A stretch of 64,000 nt of DNA from Antedon mediterranea. Taxonomy: Eukaryota > Echinodermata > Crinoidea > Comatulida > Antedonidae. Both the position numbers and the translations under genes were made by a program. The notes beneath the pieces were generated by a model. The model ran no database searches, was not told where the DNA came from, and saw only the letters and a program-made list of their open reading frames with translations. The stretch spans positions 20,132,288-20,196,287 of the forward strand of contig NC_092676.1 in the NCBI RefSeq assembly GCF_964355755.1. Direction: 5' to 3'. Below, one piece after another: positions 42,928 through 55,901 of the stretch. How positions within the stretch are numbered: position 1 is the stretch's first letter; each line of letters begins with the position of its first letter.

Positions 42928-45900
42928 ATGGAGTATTATGATTCTCAAATGAGCGATGTTTTTGACGCTGAGGTAAGGACTGAAATGGATCAAATATTAA
43001 ATTCAGCTCAGTTAAATTCTACATCAGCAACCACAGAACTTCATTTTAATGGAACGGTGGATTCTGTTGTTGATCTATGCAACTCAAATGATGTTGGAAG
43101 CGACTCAACGGAACTGATCAACTTTTCTTGGTTGCAAAACGGAATAAACGGTTCTTCAAACAGTTTAGATTTCTCGCAGCTTTCTTCGGCCATCGATACC
43201 CATAATTTATTAGTAAATCCACAAACAGGTTCGCCTATATCTCTGGATTTTCTTGTAGCTCAACAACAACAGCAGCAACAACAACAACAACAATCCCAAC
43301 CACAACAACAGCAGCATCAAACTGTACGCAGTGCATTGGAAGCACAGAATTATGCTCAGCAACAAGCAAGTCAACAAATTCTCAACAGCCAAGTTCCTTA
43401 TCAACTACAGCAACATTTTATTCAAAATTCAAACATTCATGTTATCCAAAACGGCACGGTGCAAACCGTGAAGCATACAAAGATCGAACCGCAACCCTCG
43501 GATATAAATTCACAAGAAAAAGTGTATCCAAAACCAGCATATTCGTACAGTTGTTTGATAACTATGGCACTAAAAAATAGTAAAACCGGATGTTTACCCG
43601 TTAGTGAAATATATGCATTTATGTGGTGAGTATTTACCTTTAATTTTTTTTTTCTGTTTTACATTGTTTAAATGAAATATAACTTGTTGAAAATTGTATT
43701 TATCATTGTATCTAATTATTATTTTATTCGTTCATTTGACATGAAGTAGGCGTAAAGTAAAACTCTCACAATATTAATGATATATTTTCATTTTGAAAAA
43801 TGTTGCATCCAATTTGTTTTCAGCTCCCAAAATCTGACCCATTCTTTGGTTAAGTTTGGGGAAAGATACCTGGAATACCCTGATGATGACATTGAGTGAC
43901 ACATCCTAAAATCAATACATAAAATATGTTAGTGATGTGTGTCATCCAAACTGAATTACAATTTTGTCATGAAAAATATTAAAATTTCAAATTACCAAAT
44001 TTTAATATAGCAAAATTTTAAATTTTTAACCATAACACCCTCTATTTTCAACAATGAAAAAAAGGGAATTCCCCTAATTTATTCTTGTTTAACCGATCAG
44101 GATCTGGTTGGATAAGTTTTAGCACCCATAAATTCATGACTGGTTTATTATAACTATAAATACTGTGTAGAGAGGTTTAGATTTAAATGGTCATCTTTTA
44201 ATTAAATTGTGATCAGGAAGCAATATCAATTTATTAATAACCACACCCCTCACAATCAATTTACTATGAAATGAAATATGAATTATTAATAATTCAGTAC
44301 ATAATAGATAATAAAAAAAAATATTGATTAATATTTGATTTTTTCTTACAGTGAGAATTTTCCTTACTTTAAAACAGCACCTGATGGATGGAAGGTTTGT
44401 ACTTAAATTTCATTTTAATTTTTTTTTAATATGAATTAATTTAGCTTCAATCAATTATTAATTACATATTACTTGACAGTATATTGAGGGTCTATTTCTA
44501 TTGAAAAATACCATTTATAAAAAGATTGCATTGCAGCTCAAAATTGATCCACAGAAACCGTTTTTAATCCCGTATTTAATGATTAATTGGGGTTTCACTC
44601 GATACTTTTTATGTGGACCCATTTCTGTTGGCAAAAAAATATTGTTCTTTTAAAATACGGTACTGTATTTAAATGAAATGCGCCCTTGTTATTTTTTTTT
44701 TTTTGAAATAGTGTTTTTAACAAAAACTCTCACTTTAGTATTTTGCTTATGTTTTTCAACATTGTGATTTTGTTTCCTTGAAGTTGTGAAAATATTTTCT
44801 ATGAAATGGGATTGCGTTTAAAATATTACCAAACCTAACAATTAAAGATACTAAACAAATTGCAGTACACATTTAACAACAAAAGATCACTTAAATTTTG
44901 TCATACTAATAACATCTGCATGTTCCACCCATCTAAAAATGTCATCTTACACCCCCACACCCTACACATATTAGTACGTCGACGTGGACTGTATACCACC
45001 CTCCCTCCCCCAATCCCCTTTCAAAACAAATTTAAAACATATAGTACTTCAAATAGGATCATAAAATTAGTATAAAAAGGATTTTATTTAAATTACAGTA
45101 AGTTCAATCAATTTTTAACACGCTGTAACTACTTTGAAAAACATTTTGTACTGAAAATAATTTTTTTTTTAATTGGTTAAAAAAATATTGACAACAATGA
45201 CATGTTCTTCAGGACAAGTGTACAAATATAGTGATGTATGAGGTATTGAATTGTTGGCAATGTAAACAATAGTAATGCGTGTTAATAAAGTCATTAACCC
45301 AATTAGCCAGGAGCTGATGTAAAGGCTGTACTATTAAAGGTCAATTCTTGCATCTGTCTAGTTATTTATTTATTGACACTTTCTTGACAATAATATTTCT
45401 GCTTGTTCTGAGTAAATTTAAGTAATACATTAACTGTATACATTTTATAGAAACAAATTAAATAATAAATATTCTGTGTACCTGAGTATTTATAGTAAGA
45501 TTACTAGTTTGTTTGTTCATAACAAAGCATGTGCAAATGCACCCTTGTTTTCTTGAAATTATAGTTTAAATTTAATAATTAATATTTAATAATATTTAAT
45601 GTTTTTCTAAAATTTTTGGCTGACAATTTACAACCACCCAATCCCAGTAGCTTTGTTAGGGATGCAAAGGGACCTCTATAAAAAGTAGTACTTTAATAAT
45701 TCATAAAATTGTTTATTTTGATATTGTTTTCATAATACATTTATTACAGTATATGGATTTTATTACAAATATGGATTTATTCAAACTTTATCCATCTTAT
45801 AAACCCAACAGTATTCGCCATGTCTCTCTCTTCAATATATATATACTATAAATACACCCTTCTTAATGAATTATTTTGAGTAGTAACGGAAATAGACAAA

Positions 45901-48900
45901 TATACTACATTGAACACAATCTAGAATTACATATTGTATTTAGGGAAATGAAAATTATATGCTGGAACATAGCCATGACTACTGAAAACTGTTAACGATC
46001 AAAATAGAATAAATGAAACAAATAATATCTGAAAATGTAAGTAATTTATATTAATTCATATTTACTTGGAACATTTTCATTTAAATAATTTGATTAATCT
46101 GAATTTAAAAATAGAAAATACTTACAATAGTATCGTGGTTACAAATTATTAATTTTAATTAAAATTGACAGTACTATTAATTAATCTATTTGACATTGTT
46201 TATTTAAATTCAGATAAATTATGGCTCATTATAAACTAACAGTAACTCCTTAAAGTTTTCATTCACAATATTATTATAATTTCTTTGATTAATAACTTGG
46301 TTTTAAACATTTAATCTTAGTATCATATTTGTAGAGGAAAAATATTAAAATTATTAGCATAAACTTGATTACTATAATAATTTGGTAGTTGGACTAAAGT
46401 ACATTATGTGAAATTGAGAGGAAATCCTTGTGTCAACTTTATTCGCAATGACATTGTGTTGTCAACAATAGCCATATAAAATGGATCAATTAATGTGGAA
46501 ATGTCTTATCAATATTCCATGCATATGCCATATTTTTTTATTATTGTATGTAGTAGTAATTTCCTTATAGACATGTCATAAAAATAAATGTTATCTGATA
46601 TTAATATGCCTGGGCAGGTATATTGAGAAAATTGCTGATTAAAAAACAATTAAAACCATGATAGACTTTCAATTGGTAATAATGTGTCATTATTGACTGA
46701 TTGGTTCCACCCACAAATAAGTCTTTGTCGTAAAATTACTAATTTTAACCACTCCTTCCCTGCCCTAATTTTCTTTTATTCTTAACTCATCTACATCTCT
46801 TAACAATAGATGATTCAACCCTTTGTTCACTGGCCTATGGAATGTTCCACTGACTGAAGGTTGGAAAACAAAAAAAAACCTATAATTATATCAATCACCT
46901 TTGACCTAATCCAGGTGCCTGTTGCTGATTGGTCAAATCCCATGTGAGCTATGACTCATTTAATGATATCATGCAAATATAGCTTTCTGATTGGTTGAAA
47001 TGTATTCTTCCATAATAACACCTGCTCCTATTATTTTGTTATTGATCTATATTTGTGTTCATTGATCCGTATCATGTGTAGTAAAAAATAGTAAAACAAG
47101 TGCATTGTCGTCGTCGTCGTTGTACAGTAGTATAATTATGTAGATTAAGGTCTGCATGATTCATGAAAAAGTCATAGCAAATTCATTAATTATGATAATG
47201 TATAAAAAATAAGAATCTATAATATAATGGAAATGAAGGCATTTTTTGGTACAATACATGCAACTTATGTTTTGTATTAAAATGACTAAAAGTTATTATT
47301 TAAGTTATGATTTTAAATGTATATTTTTTGATTATTTACCTATTACGGTATATGTATAAATAATAAAATAAAAACAGTAATTTAAAATATATATAATAAG
47401 TCTGCTCTAAGCAGGGATAGGTCTAGGGGTGGGGTTAAAACAATTAAGGAATGGATAATTAAATAAAACAGTACATAACATACTACTATTGTTTAAATAT
47501 CCAGATGATTTCTTGGGGAAGTTCAGCTGGGTGGAAGGCCTTAATATAAACTTGAAACTTTAGGTGGATGATTGCTCCTACAGTACTTTGCTGAATATTT
47601 GTCACACTATCATTTTACCCTGAACTAAGCCTAGTGCATTATGGAAGTTGGTGTAATTTGCCCTAACCTACCGGAAACAGAGAGTATGGTGGGTTTGTTA
47701 ACCCAGAACATATCATTATTATAGAAAACATATCAGTTATGAAAAATGATAAAACCAGGTGTGAATAGGACGATCTATTGAGTTTAACCAACCAGAAAAC
47801 ATGCATCAATATTTAACAAGGGAATTGAATATAGCATCGATTATTCAACATTGTTCTTATTTATTGATTTTATGATAATTCTAATTATTACCTCACAAAC
47901 AATTAATTATTGAAGATGAATTATAAAAATAGAAAATTAATTGTGACTATAATTATGATGAATTATTATTTTAATAATAAATTAATTAATAAAATATAAT
48001 ATAAGCCTCTAGGATGTTCTGTGAGAAGTTGAAAATGATAATATCACTAATTTGTGGGAAAAATAGCTAAAGCCTGAGACATTAAATTAATTTGTTTCTA
48101 TTACTAAATGCATAAAAGTAGGGCAGTCCGATTAAATTTCATAACAAAGTGCGACTCTCTAAATAAAAGTTGTAGTAGGATGCTTATTGTGATAACAGTG
48201 TTTATAAAAACTTTTAGGCCCTCCGGCATTTGGCCTTGTACAGCAATACTGACCATCAGGAGTGTGCCTTCCATTCATATACAACAATTCATTCAATATT
48301 CATTGAGTTTTATTACCATTGACTATTGTGAAACTTTATGAATGGACTGTTATTAATTGAGGTTATTCCATTTAATAATGGGGAAAACAAACCTTCAATG
48401 AATATTTAATAGACTGGGTTGAAGAAATTGGGTAATCCCACCATGATATAGAGCTTCTTAAATTGCTCTATCTATCTGACCAATGACACAAACTTACTAA
48501 ACAAAATTACATCAATAATATTAATAAATTGTCGTTTGTTTTTCCTTCAGAATTCTGTAAGACATAATTTGTCCCTCAATAAATGTTTTGCCAAGATTGA
48601 GAAACCACAAAGCAGCTCAGGTTCCAGTAGAAAGGGGTGTCTATGGGCCTTGAATCCAGATAAGGTTGCCAAGATGGAGGAAGAGGTGTCAAAATGGACC
48701 AAGAAAGATCCAGCTGGAATCCGTCGTGCCATGGCCTGTCCAGGTTAGTTTACACTTTAACCTTAACAGTAACTTTGAAGTCCCACTGAATAATTCCCTC
48801 TTATTATGGACCAATTGCCTGTGTTTGAGTTAAGCACAAAATCTTAGCACTTGATTCTGAAAAAAGACCAACCCTATATCCATTCCATCCCAGTTCAAAA

Positions 48901-49927
48901 CTTTTTACAGGGCTTTTTTTATGATTTCCTCCAAAGTGGCTCAATCCCACACTGGACTTTAAATGAAGAAGTTACATATCTGTGGCCGATTCTTCTTAAA
49001 TTATATGAAGGTACATAGTTGTAATTGTTTAACATTGTTAATTAGTTTTTTGACTACTAAATTGTTGAACTTCTTGTCTTTATAGAGGATCTACCTAGCA
49101 TAGAAAATGGAACGAAAGGTCTTCCCGGCGCTTCTCCTAATAAGCCTAAACTAATGTCCAAACCAAGAAATAACAGCAGTGATACGGTCATAATGTCCAC
49201 TCCTGAACTGACCACTACGTGTGCTCCAGCCATAACGACTCTTGCCAATGACTATTTGACCACGGACATTCTGTCTTTGGATACTCATTTGGATCTTGGA
49301 TATAATGTAAGTTTATCCTTTATTATTTACTTGTTATAAACTTCTTTAAGTACACTCTATTCTCAATAGTAATATCAGGGGTATACATTTTCATCCATTT
49401 CAGATTGGATATTAAAATGTAAAGGCTAGTTTTATTAGAATTAAACAGCATTACTTGTTACTTGTAGATATAAGATTAGCAGCATATGATGGGTTAGTTA
49501 TATCTACTAAATAATAGTAATATCAGGGATGTAACATTTTCATTCATTTACACTGTTTTTAGTCTCGTAAATCACACAAGCATATTAGTGTTGGGCTACT
49601 ATACCACCTATTTATGCCCAGTTCCAGTTACAATTTTTTTCTATGTTTTCACAACCCTAAAATATAGACAATATTCAATGCTGAAATGTATTATATTAAC
49701 AATACATTTATTTTTTAATGATGTTACAGGACAACATCTTGGACAACATGAACTACGACACATTGAGCATGGAACTGCCAGTAACGTCAGCGTACCCCGT
49801 CAGTCTAACCGCCGCCTTCCTCGATGCATCCCCGGTCAAGGACAGTTCACATGGTCTACATAGTGGACTCGACTCACAGTATTCATTCAGTAGCCCTAGT
49901 AGGCCATCGGTCACTGCTTACATGTGA
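42928..49927 (+). CDS. FoxN1/4: Forkhead transcription factor FoxN1/4
   Basis: Five exons join in phase: 42928-43625, 44352-44394, 48551-48743, 49086-49306, 49730-49927 (stop TGA), giving 450 residues. The forkhead (winged-helix) DNA-binding domain spans about residues 199-297, with [60 protein letters not shown] and [13 protein letters not shown]. This combination is diagnostic of the FoxN1/4 subfamily, regulators of neural progenitors, epithelia and thymus in vertebrates. The N-terminal half is Gln/Asn/Ser-rich with a polyglutamine run at about residues 112-132, coded by mixed CAA/CAG. The C-terminus ([27 protein letters not shown]) is acidic-hydrophobic, like the family's activation domain. 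The forkhead box is split by two introns, the second about 4.2 kb. The gene is nuclear, and the start ATG 42928 is the first in frame. Confidence 0.95.
43256..43320 (+). repeat. CAA/CAG tract coding polyglutamine
   Basis: Mixed CAACAACAGCAG codons encode a Gln run broken by SQP. It lies inside FoxN1/4 exon 1 and is a candidate for length polymorphism. Confidence 0.9.
44525..44690. mobile_element. Half-copy of the fold-back family
   Basis: The words AAACCGTTTTTAAT, TACTTTTTATGTGGACCCAT and CTGTTGGCAAAA match the left half of the element at 20256-20660. It lies in FoxN1/4 intron 2. Confidence 0.7.
44700..48540. other. FoxN1/4 intron 2, remainder
   Basis: No coding sequence is recognised. A short GTCGTCGTCGTCG run (about 47107-47120) and a GGCCCTCCGGCATTTGG block typical of interspersed repeats (about 48219) are present. 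Developmental enhancers could lie here but cannot be seen without cross-species comparison. Confidence 0.4.
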
Positions 49928-50980
49928 CAATGAAGGCACTGGTCTAATTGAGGACCAATAATTTAACCAAAGAATCTCTGATTACCAACTCAAAATCGGA
50001 CTCATGCAAACATATTTAGGTTTAGCTTTGGTTTTAAGAAACAGAACAATCGGAAGATTTTATTTCTTTTTGGTTCTCAAATGTACAGTAAATCACGTTG
50101 TTACATTTTATCATTTAAAGCACTGTCCCTTTTCTTGTTTGTTTGAGTAATAATAAAAACTATAAATAACAAATACTTTTATTCAGTAAAGATACTGTTG
50201 GTTTCAAATATTTCACCATCAAATATTAAGGCTCCCTAAACCAGATGCCAAACCAGAAATTCTCTAAAAATCAGACTTCAAGAAAAACCAGAAAATGTTG
50301 TATAACCAGATGCCCAGCAAACTGAAAAATCTACAAGCATAACAACAGAATTAACAAAAGTGAGAAAATATTCCAAAACCATATTATTTTACAATCAGAA
50401 AACATTCTGAAATGAAATGAGACTTTCTGAAAAGTAAAGATATCGAAATGAAAAGCATATTTATTTCAGAACCAGCTGAAACATGTCTGGTTTGTTGGGA
50501 AATTTTCTTGTTTTTTCTGCTAAATTAGTCTTTCCTCAATTTTGAGACTGAGATATTTTAAAGACAAATCAAACTGAAAATAAGTATATTTTTGTAGAAG
50601 ACGACTGTGGGAAAGGACAGATGGGATATTAAAGGATAGTTTATACTAGATTTTAACAGCATTACTTAACTTACTAGATAAGAAAAACAGAATATGCTAG
50701 GTTTAGTTAACTTTTCAAATACTGCTCAAATACAAAATTAATATTGCAATAAATATAAGTGTTTATATTTAGTTTTCCTACAAAATACCTTGTAAATAAT
50801 CACAATTTGAATCATTTTTAGCATTTAACAATCTTTCAAAACATTCCTTAGACAGTGACATGACAGAGGGGTCCAAGGTATGTTGTAAGGGCTACATCAT
50901 TCATGCTACAGTACCTGAATATATCATCTGTGTTAAAACTAAACATCTCTACACCTACGGCAACTGTCCTGTGCTTCCTA
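49928..50980 (+). other. FoxN1/4 3' UTR and downstream flank
   Basis: Non-coding AT-rich sequence follows the stop codon. Several AATAAA-like signals occur, and the true poly(A) site cannot be chosen. Confidence 0.5.
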
Positions 50981-51118
50981 ATGCTCTATCAAACTAGGTT
51001 GAAAAAAAAGTTTTATTTGTCCAAATATGGTGGTGATCACCAAAAGATGGTAGTGATATGACATCATATCTATATATGGGCATGTCACATAAAGTTTCAT
51101 AGTGTAGACAGATCTTAA
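50981..51118. mobile_element. MITE family A, copy 6
   Basis: The left end ATGCTCTATCAAACTAGGTT is shortened. The right end CATAGTGTAGACAGATCTTA is diverged. The interior has family words ATATGGTGGTGAT and GGGCATGTCACATAAAG. Confidence 0.75.
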
Positions 51119-52485
51119 GGCCTTTTGTTATACCACTCTATGGCGTGGTACATAAAGGATCCCCTTTATAACGGTTACATCGTTTAGGCCATCAGTTAAA
51201 TTGGCTGGCTATAAACGATAAATATTCTTCATTATTACAGTGTGGCCCATGAGCAGGGTGTCCCTTTTCACCAAAAATATTACCCTGGACCCTTTGTTGT
51301 ACCACTGTGACAGTGGGTGTGTTTAATACAGTGATTGGTTGGGACCTGAACAGCACCCTTTTGTAATTAGCAAATTGGATAGTACTACGTGTATATCATC
51401 TATGCAGTTTGGTATAGAATTTTGTGAATTCAGAAAACCTGTACAGGTATTGTACAGTTTTCAGGTACCCTCAAATTGTTGATAATTGAAAATTACAGTA
51501 CAAGAAAATAACTAAATCAAATTTACTAGTATTTTAATTTATAATGAAATCTGTATTCTTACCTGTCATACTTGTACCAATAATTAACTTAATAATATTT
51601 ATTAAGCTGATTCTTCAATAATTAACTTAATATTTATTAAGGTGATTCTTGGTTGCCTGTTGGCATTAATTCTGTTCTGTATAAACTGTAATTTCAGGCT
51701 ATTTAAATCCATTTTCCCAACATAAGTAAAATTTTATGTTTTATGTTTGCATTAAAATTACTTGAATAAAAACAATTGTATAATAAATAATAAAATTGTT
51801 ATTTTGTTATTCATACTGTATACCATAGTCACAGATAATCTTAAAATAGAATTTATTATAAGAATACATACTTTGAACAAATCTATGGTACTCAGGATGC
51901 AAGAAGTATGTTAATAATATAAAATATAATGATTTATATTTGTGTGTGAGTGATAACTGTAAATATTGTAGACATGCTGTAAATAATAAATTAGAGTGCA
52001 TACAAATCTATTGTAATAACATGATTATATAGTCACTCTAACTACAAATCTAAGATGTGTGTAGGTAAATATTGATTCATTATGTATTATAAATCATAAG
52101 TGGTAATAATTCATATTTCTTTATTCAATGAGTTATGACATGTTGCAGTGTTGCTCATCAAAGCAGAAGATATGATTTTTACATAGATTTTAAATATTCG
52201 GTAAATATCAATATGGATCAAAATATTATTGTGAACACAGTTGATACAGCGAAGGAATATAAGGTTTGGAAAAAATATTTTATTTCATTTGTTGACACTT
52301 TGAACGCTTATGCCATAATCTTATGAAAAATGAAGAGTTGCTGACCCCCAAATGTTCCCCCTCGCCAAGCAGGTTCCCCCCCCCCCCCACCCTTGCCCGT
52401 TCCAATTATAATAAATATATATTGTACTAAATGCTTTATTGAACTGTACATACAAAACTAATACCATAATAGATAAATCTATTTT

Positions 52486-52526
52486 ATATTTGACATGTAT
52501 ATAGAACTTTTATACATGTCAAATAT
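52486..52526. repeat. Perfect 16-bp-arm palindrome
   Basis: ATATTTGACATGTATA (52486-52501) and TATACATGTCAAATAT (52511-52526) are exact complements with a 9-nt loop. Confidence 0.8.
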
Positions 52527-53504
52527 ATTTTACAATTATTACTACCTTATTGCTACATTAGAATGGGATTTCTGTATTGAAATGTTCTTCCACATTTCAG
52601 CTATTTTAGTATATATCCATTGTATGGTAATAGAAATATATTAATGGTAGTAAAGAGTGGAAGGTGAAACATATAGCACATTATGTATTTTAATATTGCA
52701 CATAATAAAACATGAAACAGTACACATATTTGGTGCTTTGATACATAGTATTCAAAATCTTGTTACTTTTCCTTGAAATACATATTTTTGATGTAAATTA
52801 TTAAAATTACTAGGTGTATGAATTAGAGGTCGTGTGACATGAATATTGGGTTATACCTCAAATAATTGGTAAAAACATTATAATGTTGAGTGCTAATATA
52901 TTGGATGAAATATTACAATATTTTATATGCTTTTTATAACACTTTATTTATGTTTTTTGTTGTAAATTACCATTGAGGTTTTTGTGATAAAAGTACATTT
53001 TTAATGACTAATTTTGAAAGTTTTGTGAATCTTGAATAAATAATGTATTGTGGAATTCTCACAATTTTTGTGAAAAATAGTTAGGTAGACATATCACAGA
53101 ATTTTTGAAAAATGAAAGAACAAAATTTAATCATGTTTTAATAAGTATCTAAGATTATGACATTGCCGCCAGTTTTAAAATTTGTACAAATATTTTTTTT
53201 ATACAAAATAAAATAATGAATTCCTAATATTATATAGATTATTGACAATGAAATAAAAAAAATGTATTAGGAAGATTTAAAGTAAATTAAATATGTATTT
53301 TTAGGGTTTTTGTGTCACCGGTCTTTCTGAGAGGATGACAGTGTTTGTTAGGCTTACAATCCACTGGGACTGGTCTCTGATGGGTACAGTCTTAATTTGT
53401 GGCAATGTACACAATATCTACAGCATATAATGCATTTAATGTTCAGTATTATACTTAAGACAATTTGTTTACTCTTATTAATCAAATTCTGTAGATTCAG
53501 TGTA

Positions 53505-53552
53505 TGGTCTAGGATTAAGATACTATCTTGATACCATCTAAATCCTAGACCA
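53505..53552. repeat. Imperfect 21-bp-arm hairpin
   Basis: TGGTCTAGGATTAAGATACT pairs with ATCTAAATCCTAGACCA across a TCTTGA loop with a few mismatches. It could be a tiny MITE. It is too short for a typical pre-miRNA. Confidence 0.55.
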
Positions 53553-54084
53553 AAATGAAGACTTCCCATAGTACGTTAGTAGAAAGCTCTAATACCATGT
53601 TAATAGCTAAAATGCTGCCCACATTTTACGATCATAACTCAAACAGTATACTTTATTTTGATGATGTAATTGTTCGTACTATATCAAAATTGTCATTTAA
53701 ACTGCTATGTTAATTTCTGAAACGCCTTTAACATTATATTACCGTAATGTATTTAATTCTGTTATGTGTTCTTTTGTACTATTTGTATGTAGATTGTAAT
53801 ATTCAGTAATTGATAAGTCCAGACAAGTTGACTCAATGTATACAATTTTTTTTATCTTAGATTTTGTTGTATATGATCATTGTGTATAGTTATAAATGAA
53901 GCATTTGATGTAGAACTGTTGTTTTTTATACGTGCCGCATGGGATGCAACTTTTATAGATCATTCTCATATGTTTTTTTTCTACCTTGAGATCATGAAGG
54001 AAACAAATAAAAATCATATTTCTGCTTCAAAAAGTAATTGTTTTTTTTTTTGCGGTTACCAATTAGCATATTTGATTGGGACGT

Positions 54085-54410
54085 TTCAGCGAAAATACCA
54101 GGTTTTCCCCAATTTGTTTTAACGGATTCTGATAAAAACAGAAAGACAATTCATGCAGCAACTAGACAACGTCAAGCTAGGCCTATAGCTAGCGTACGAT
54201 GTTTGTACGTTACTACTGTTTACCAGCTAGGCCTACAAAACTGAATTAAAAGATTAAAGACTGTCCAGGAGAGGACATTTGAAGCGAGCTACTTAGGTAG
54301 TGCATTGTTTCTCTTTTTATCATAATTTAACATAAACATACATTTAAGACAAGGAATGACCTGGTTTAATGTTTTTAAAGTAATATATATGCATTATTTT
54401 TACAAAACAT
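54085..54410. repeat. Dispersed repeat, copy 2 (pair with 3635-3980)
   Basis: It shares TTCAGCGAAAATACC, GAGCTACTTAGGTAGTGCAT and ACATTTAAGACAAGGAATGA in the same order with the copy 50 kb to the left. Confidence 0.75.
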
Positions 54411-55516
54411 CTACAATTATAGAGAATGGGGCTTCAACATTAACTATTCAAATGAAGTACCACCACAAGTAAAAATTGTGGGTGGGGTTACTGACTTAAT
54501 ACACCATACTGCTTATAAATAACCAAGTAAAATCTCCCCAGGAAATCCATTGAATTATAGTTCTGAGATGGAAATTCCACATAGCTAGTTCCACTGAATT
54601 AGTTATAGTGGGTTGGGAATTCCACTAAACTAGTTAGGTGGAAATTGCAATTCCAATGAAAACAATGTACAGGTGCTCTTGCAAAAAAAAAATAGTATAA
54701 AAATTTGTCTTGTTTACAATCCATTTAATAAATATTCTTTGTAACACAGAAATACTACAAAGATATGAACTATGTATCAAACACCTAATACAACTCTCAT
54801 GCTGTACATCTACTGGAGTTATCTAGGAGGACGGCCAGGTGCGGGCAAAAAAATTCTATTGATCATACATTCCAATTCATAGTTGCACACATTTTGTAAA
54901 TAGAGAGGCATTTTAAAAAGCTATGAAAAATAAACGGTGTGGTAAAAAATGTTATCTGATGACTAAATATAGGTAATATAATAATACATTTCTGACATTT
55001 TTATTCAACTTCAGATTTTTATTTTCAAGCTATAGCAAAAATTATCCACCGTATATCCACCATCTTTTTTCACCGTCTAGGGAGTCACCAGACATGTTAT
55101 TACATTAGGTTAACTACCTAACTACTGATAAAAAGTCTTCCTGGTTTTTATGGAAGAATTTTGCCAAATTTTGTATTTGACCATATTAAGTGAAATTCAT
55201 GTTTTTTCGTCTCGATTTCTGTTACAAATATTTTATTTATGTACAATTATAAATCAAATATTAAATTTAAAATTCATGCCTGTACCTGGGCTTTAAGTTA
55301 AAATGAAAATAGAATACATAACATGAAGATGGTGTGGAAAACAATACAACTATTATAAATATATGGTATATAAATAAAGGAAGTATATGATATATCAGTG
55401 ACTTTAGTAAAACAAAAATTAACAATGCAAGATTTAAATGTAGAATAAATATAGGAAAAATATAAATGTTATTATATAACAAAGGACAAAGATAATGTCA
55501 ACAAAAAAATTGGAAA
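54411..55516. other. Intergenic, between FoxN1/4 flank and LRRC72
   Basis: This is AT-rich sequence with no supported exon. A short local near-repeat of CCACTGAATTAGTTATAGTG / CCACTAAACTAGTTAGGTGG is visible at about 54590-54650. Confidence 0.4.
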
Positions 55517-55576
55517 TCATCATGTCTATATATGGGAACATCACATTTTGTTGTCGCATAACGTTTGATAGTATAG
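55517..55576. mobile_element. MITE family A, partial copy
   Basis: It retains CATCATGTCTATATATGGGA, ACATCACATTTTGTTGTCGC and GTTTGATAGTATAG. The left half is missing. It lies downstream of the LRRC72 stop codon. Confidence 0.65.
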
Positions 55577-55901
55577 TAAAAAAAGTTACTAAATAATGTA
55601 TACTATATGAACAATATATGGAAGATGATTGTTATAATCCTGTAGTATATTATATAATAATGGAAGATATAATAATGCACCAATATGATAGTAAACACAC
55701 TCTTTTAATAAATAATATATGGTATGATATAATAAAATTATTGTAGAAATAAATACCAAAGAGGTAGAAGATATAGCAACCTTTTTGAAATCTACTGTAT
55801 ATTATCTGAGGCAACAATCGTCTCAGATATTAAATAATTACTTAATGTACAATCAAGGGAAAATAGGGACTCCACTTGTTTTGTGCGTTGTTACATTATC
55901 T

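Larger units (their letters stand above)
51119..54084. other. Intergenic, no gene recognised
   Basis: It holds two hairpins (52486-52526, 53505-53552) and a poly-C run (52377-52391). Nothing coding is supported. Confidence 0.45.

Noticed and set aside
53505-53552. Possible microRNA precursor
   Set aside because: The arms are about 21 nt with a 6-nt loop and no lower stem, shorter than a typical pre-miRNA. It is kept only as a hairpin.
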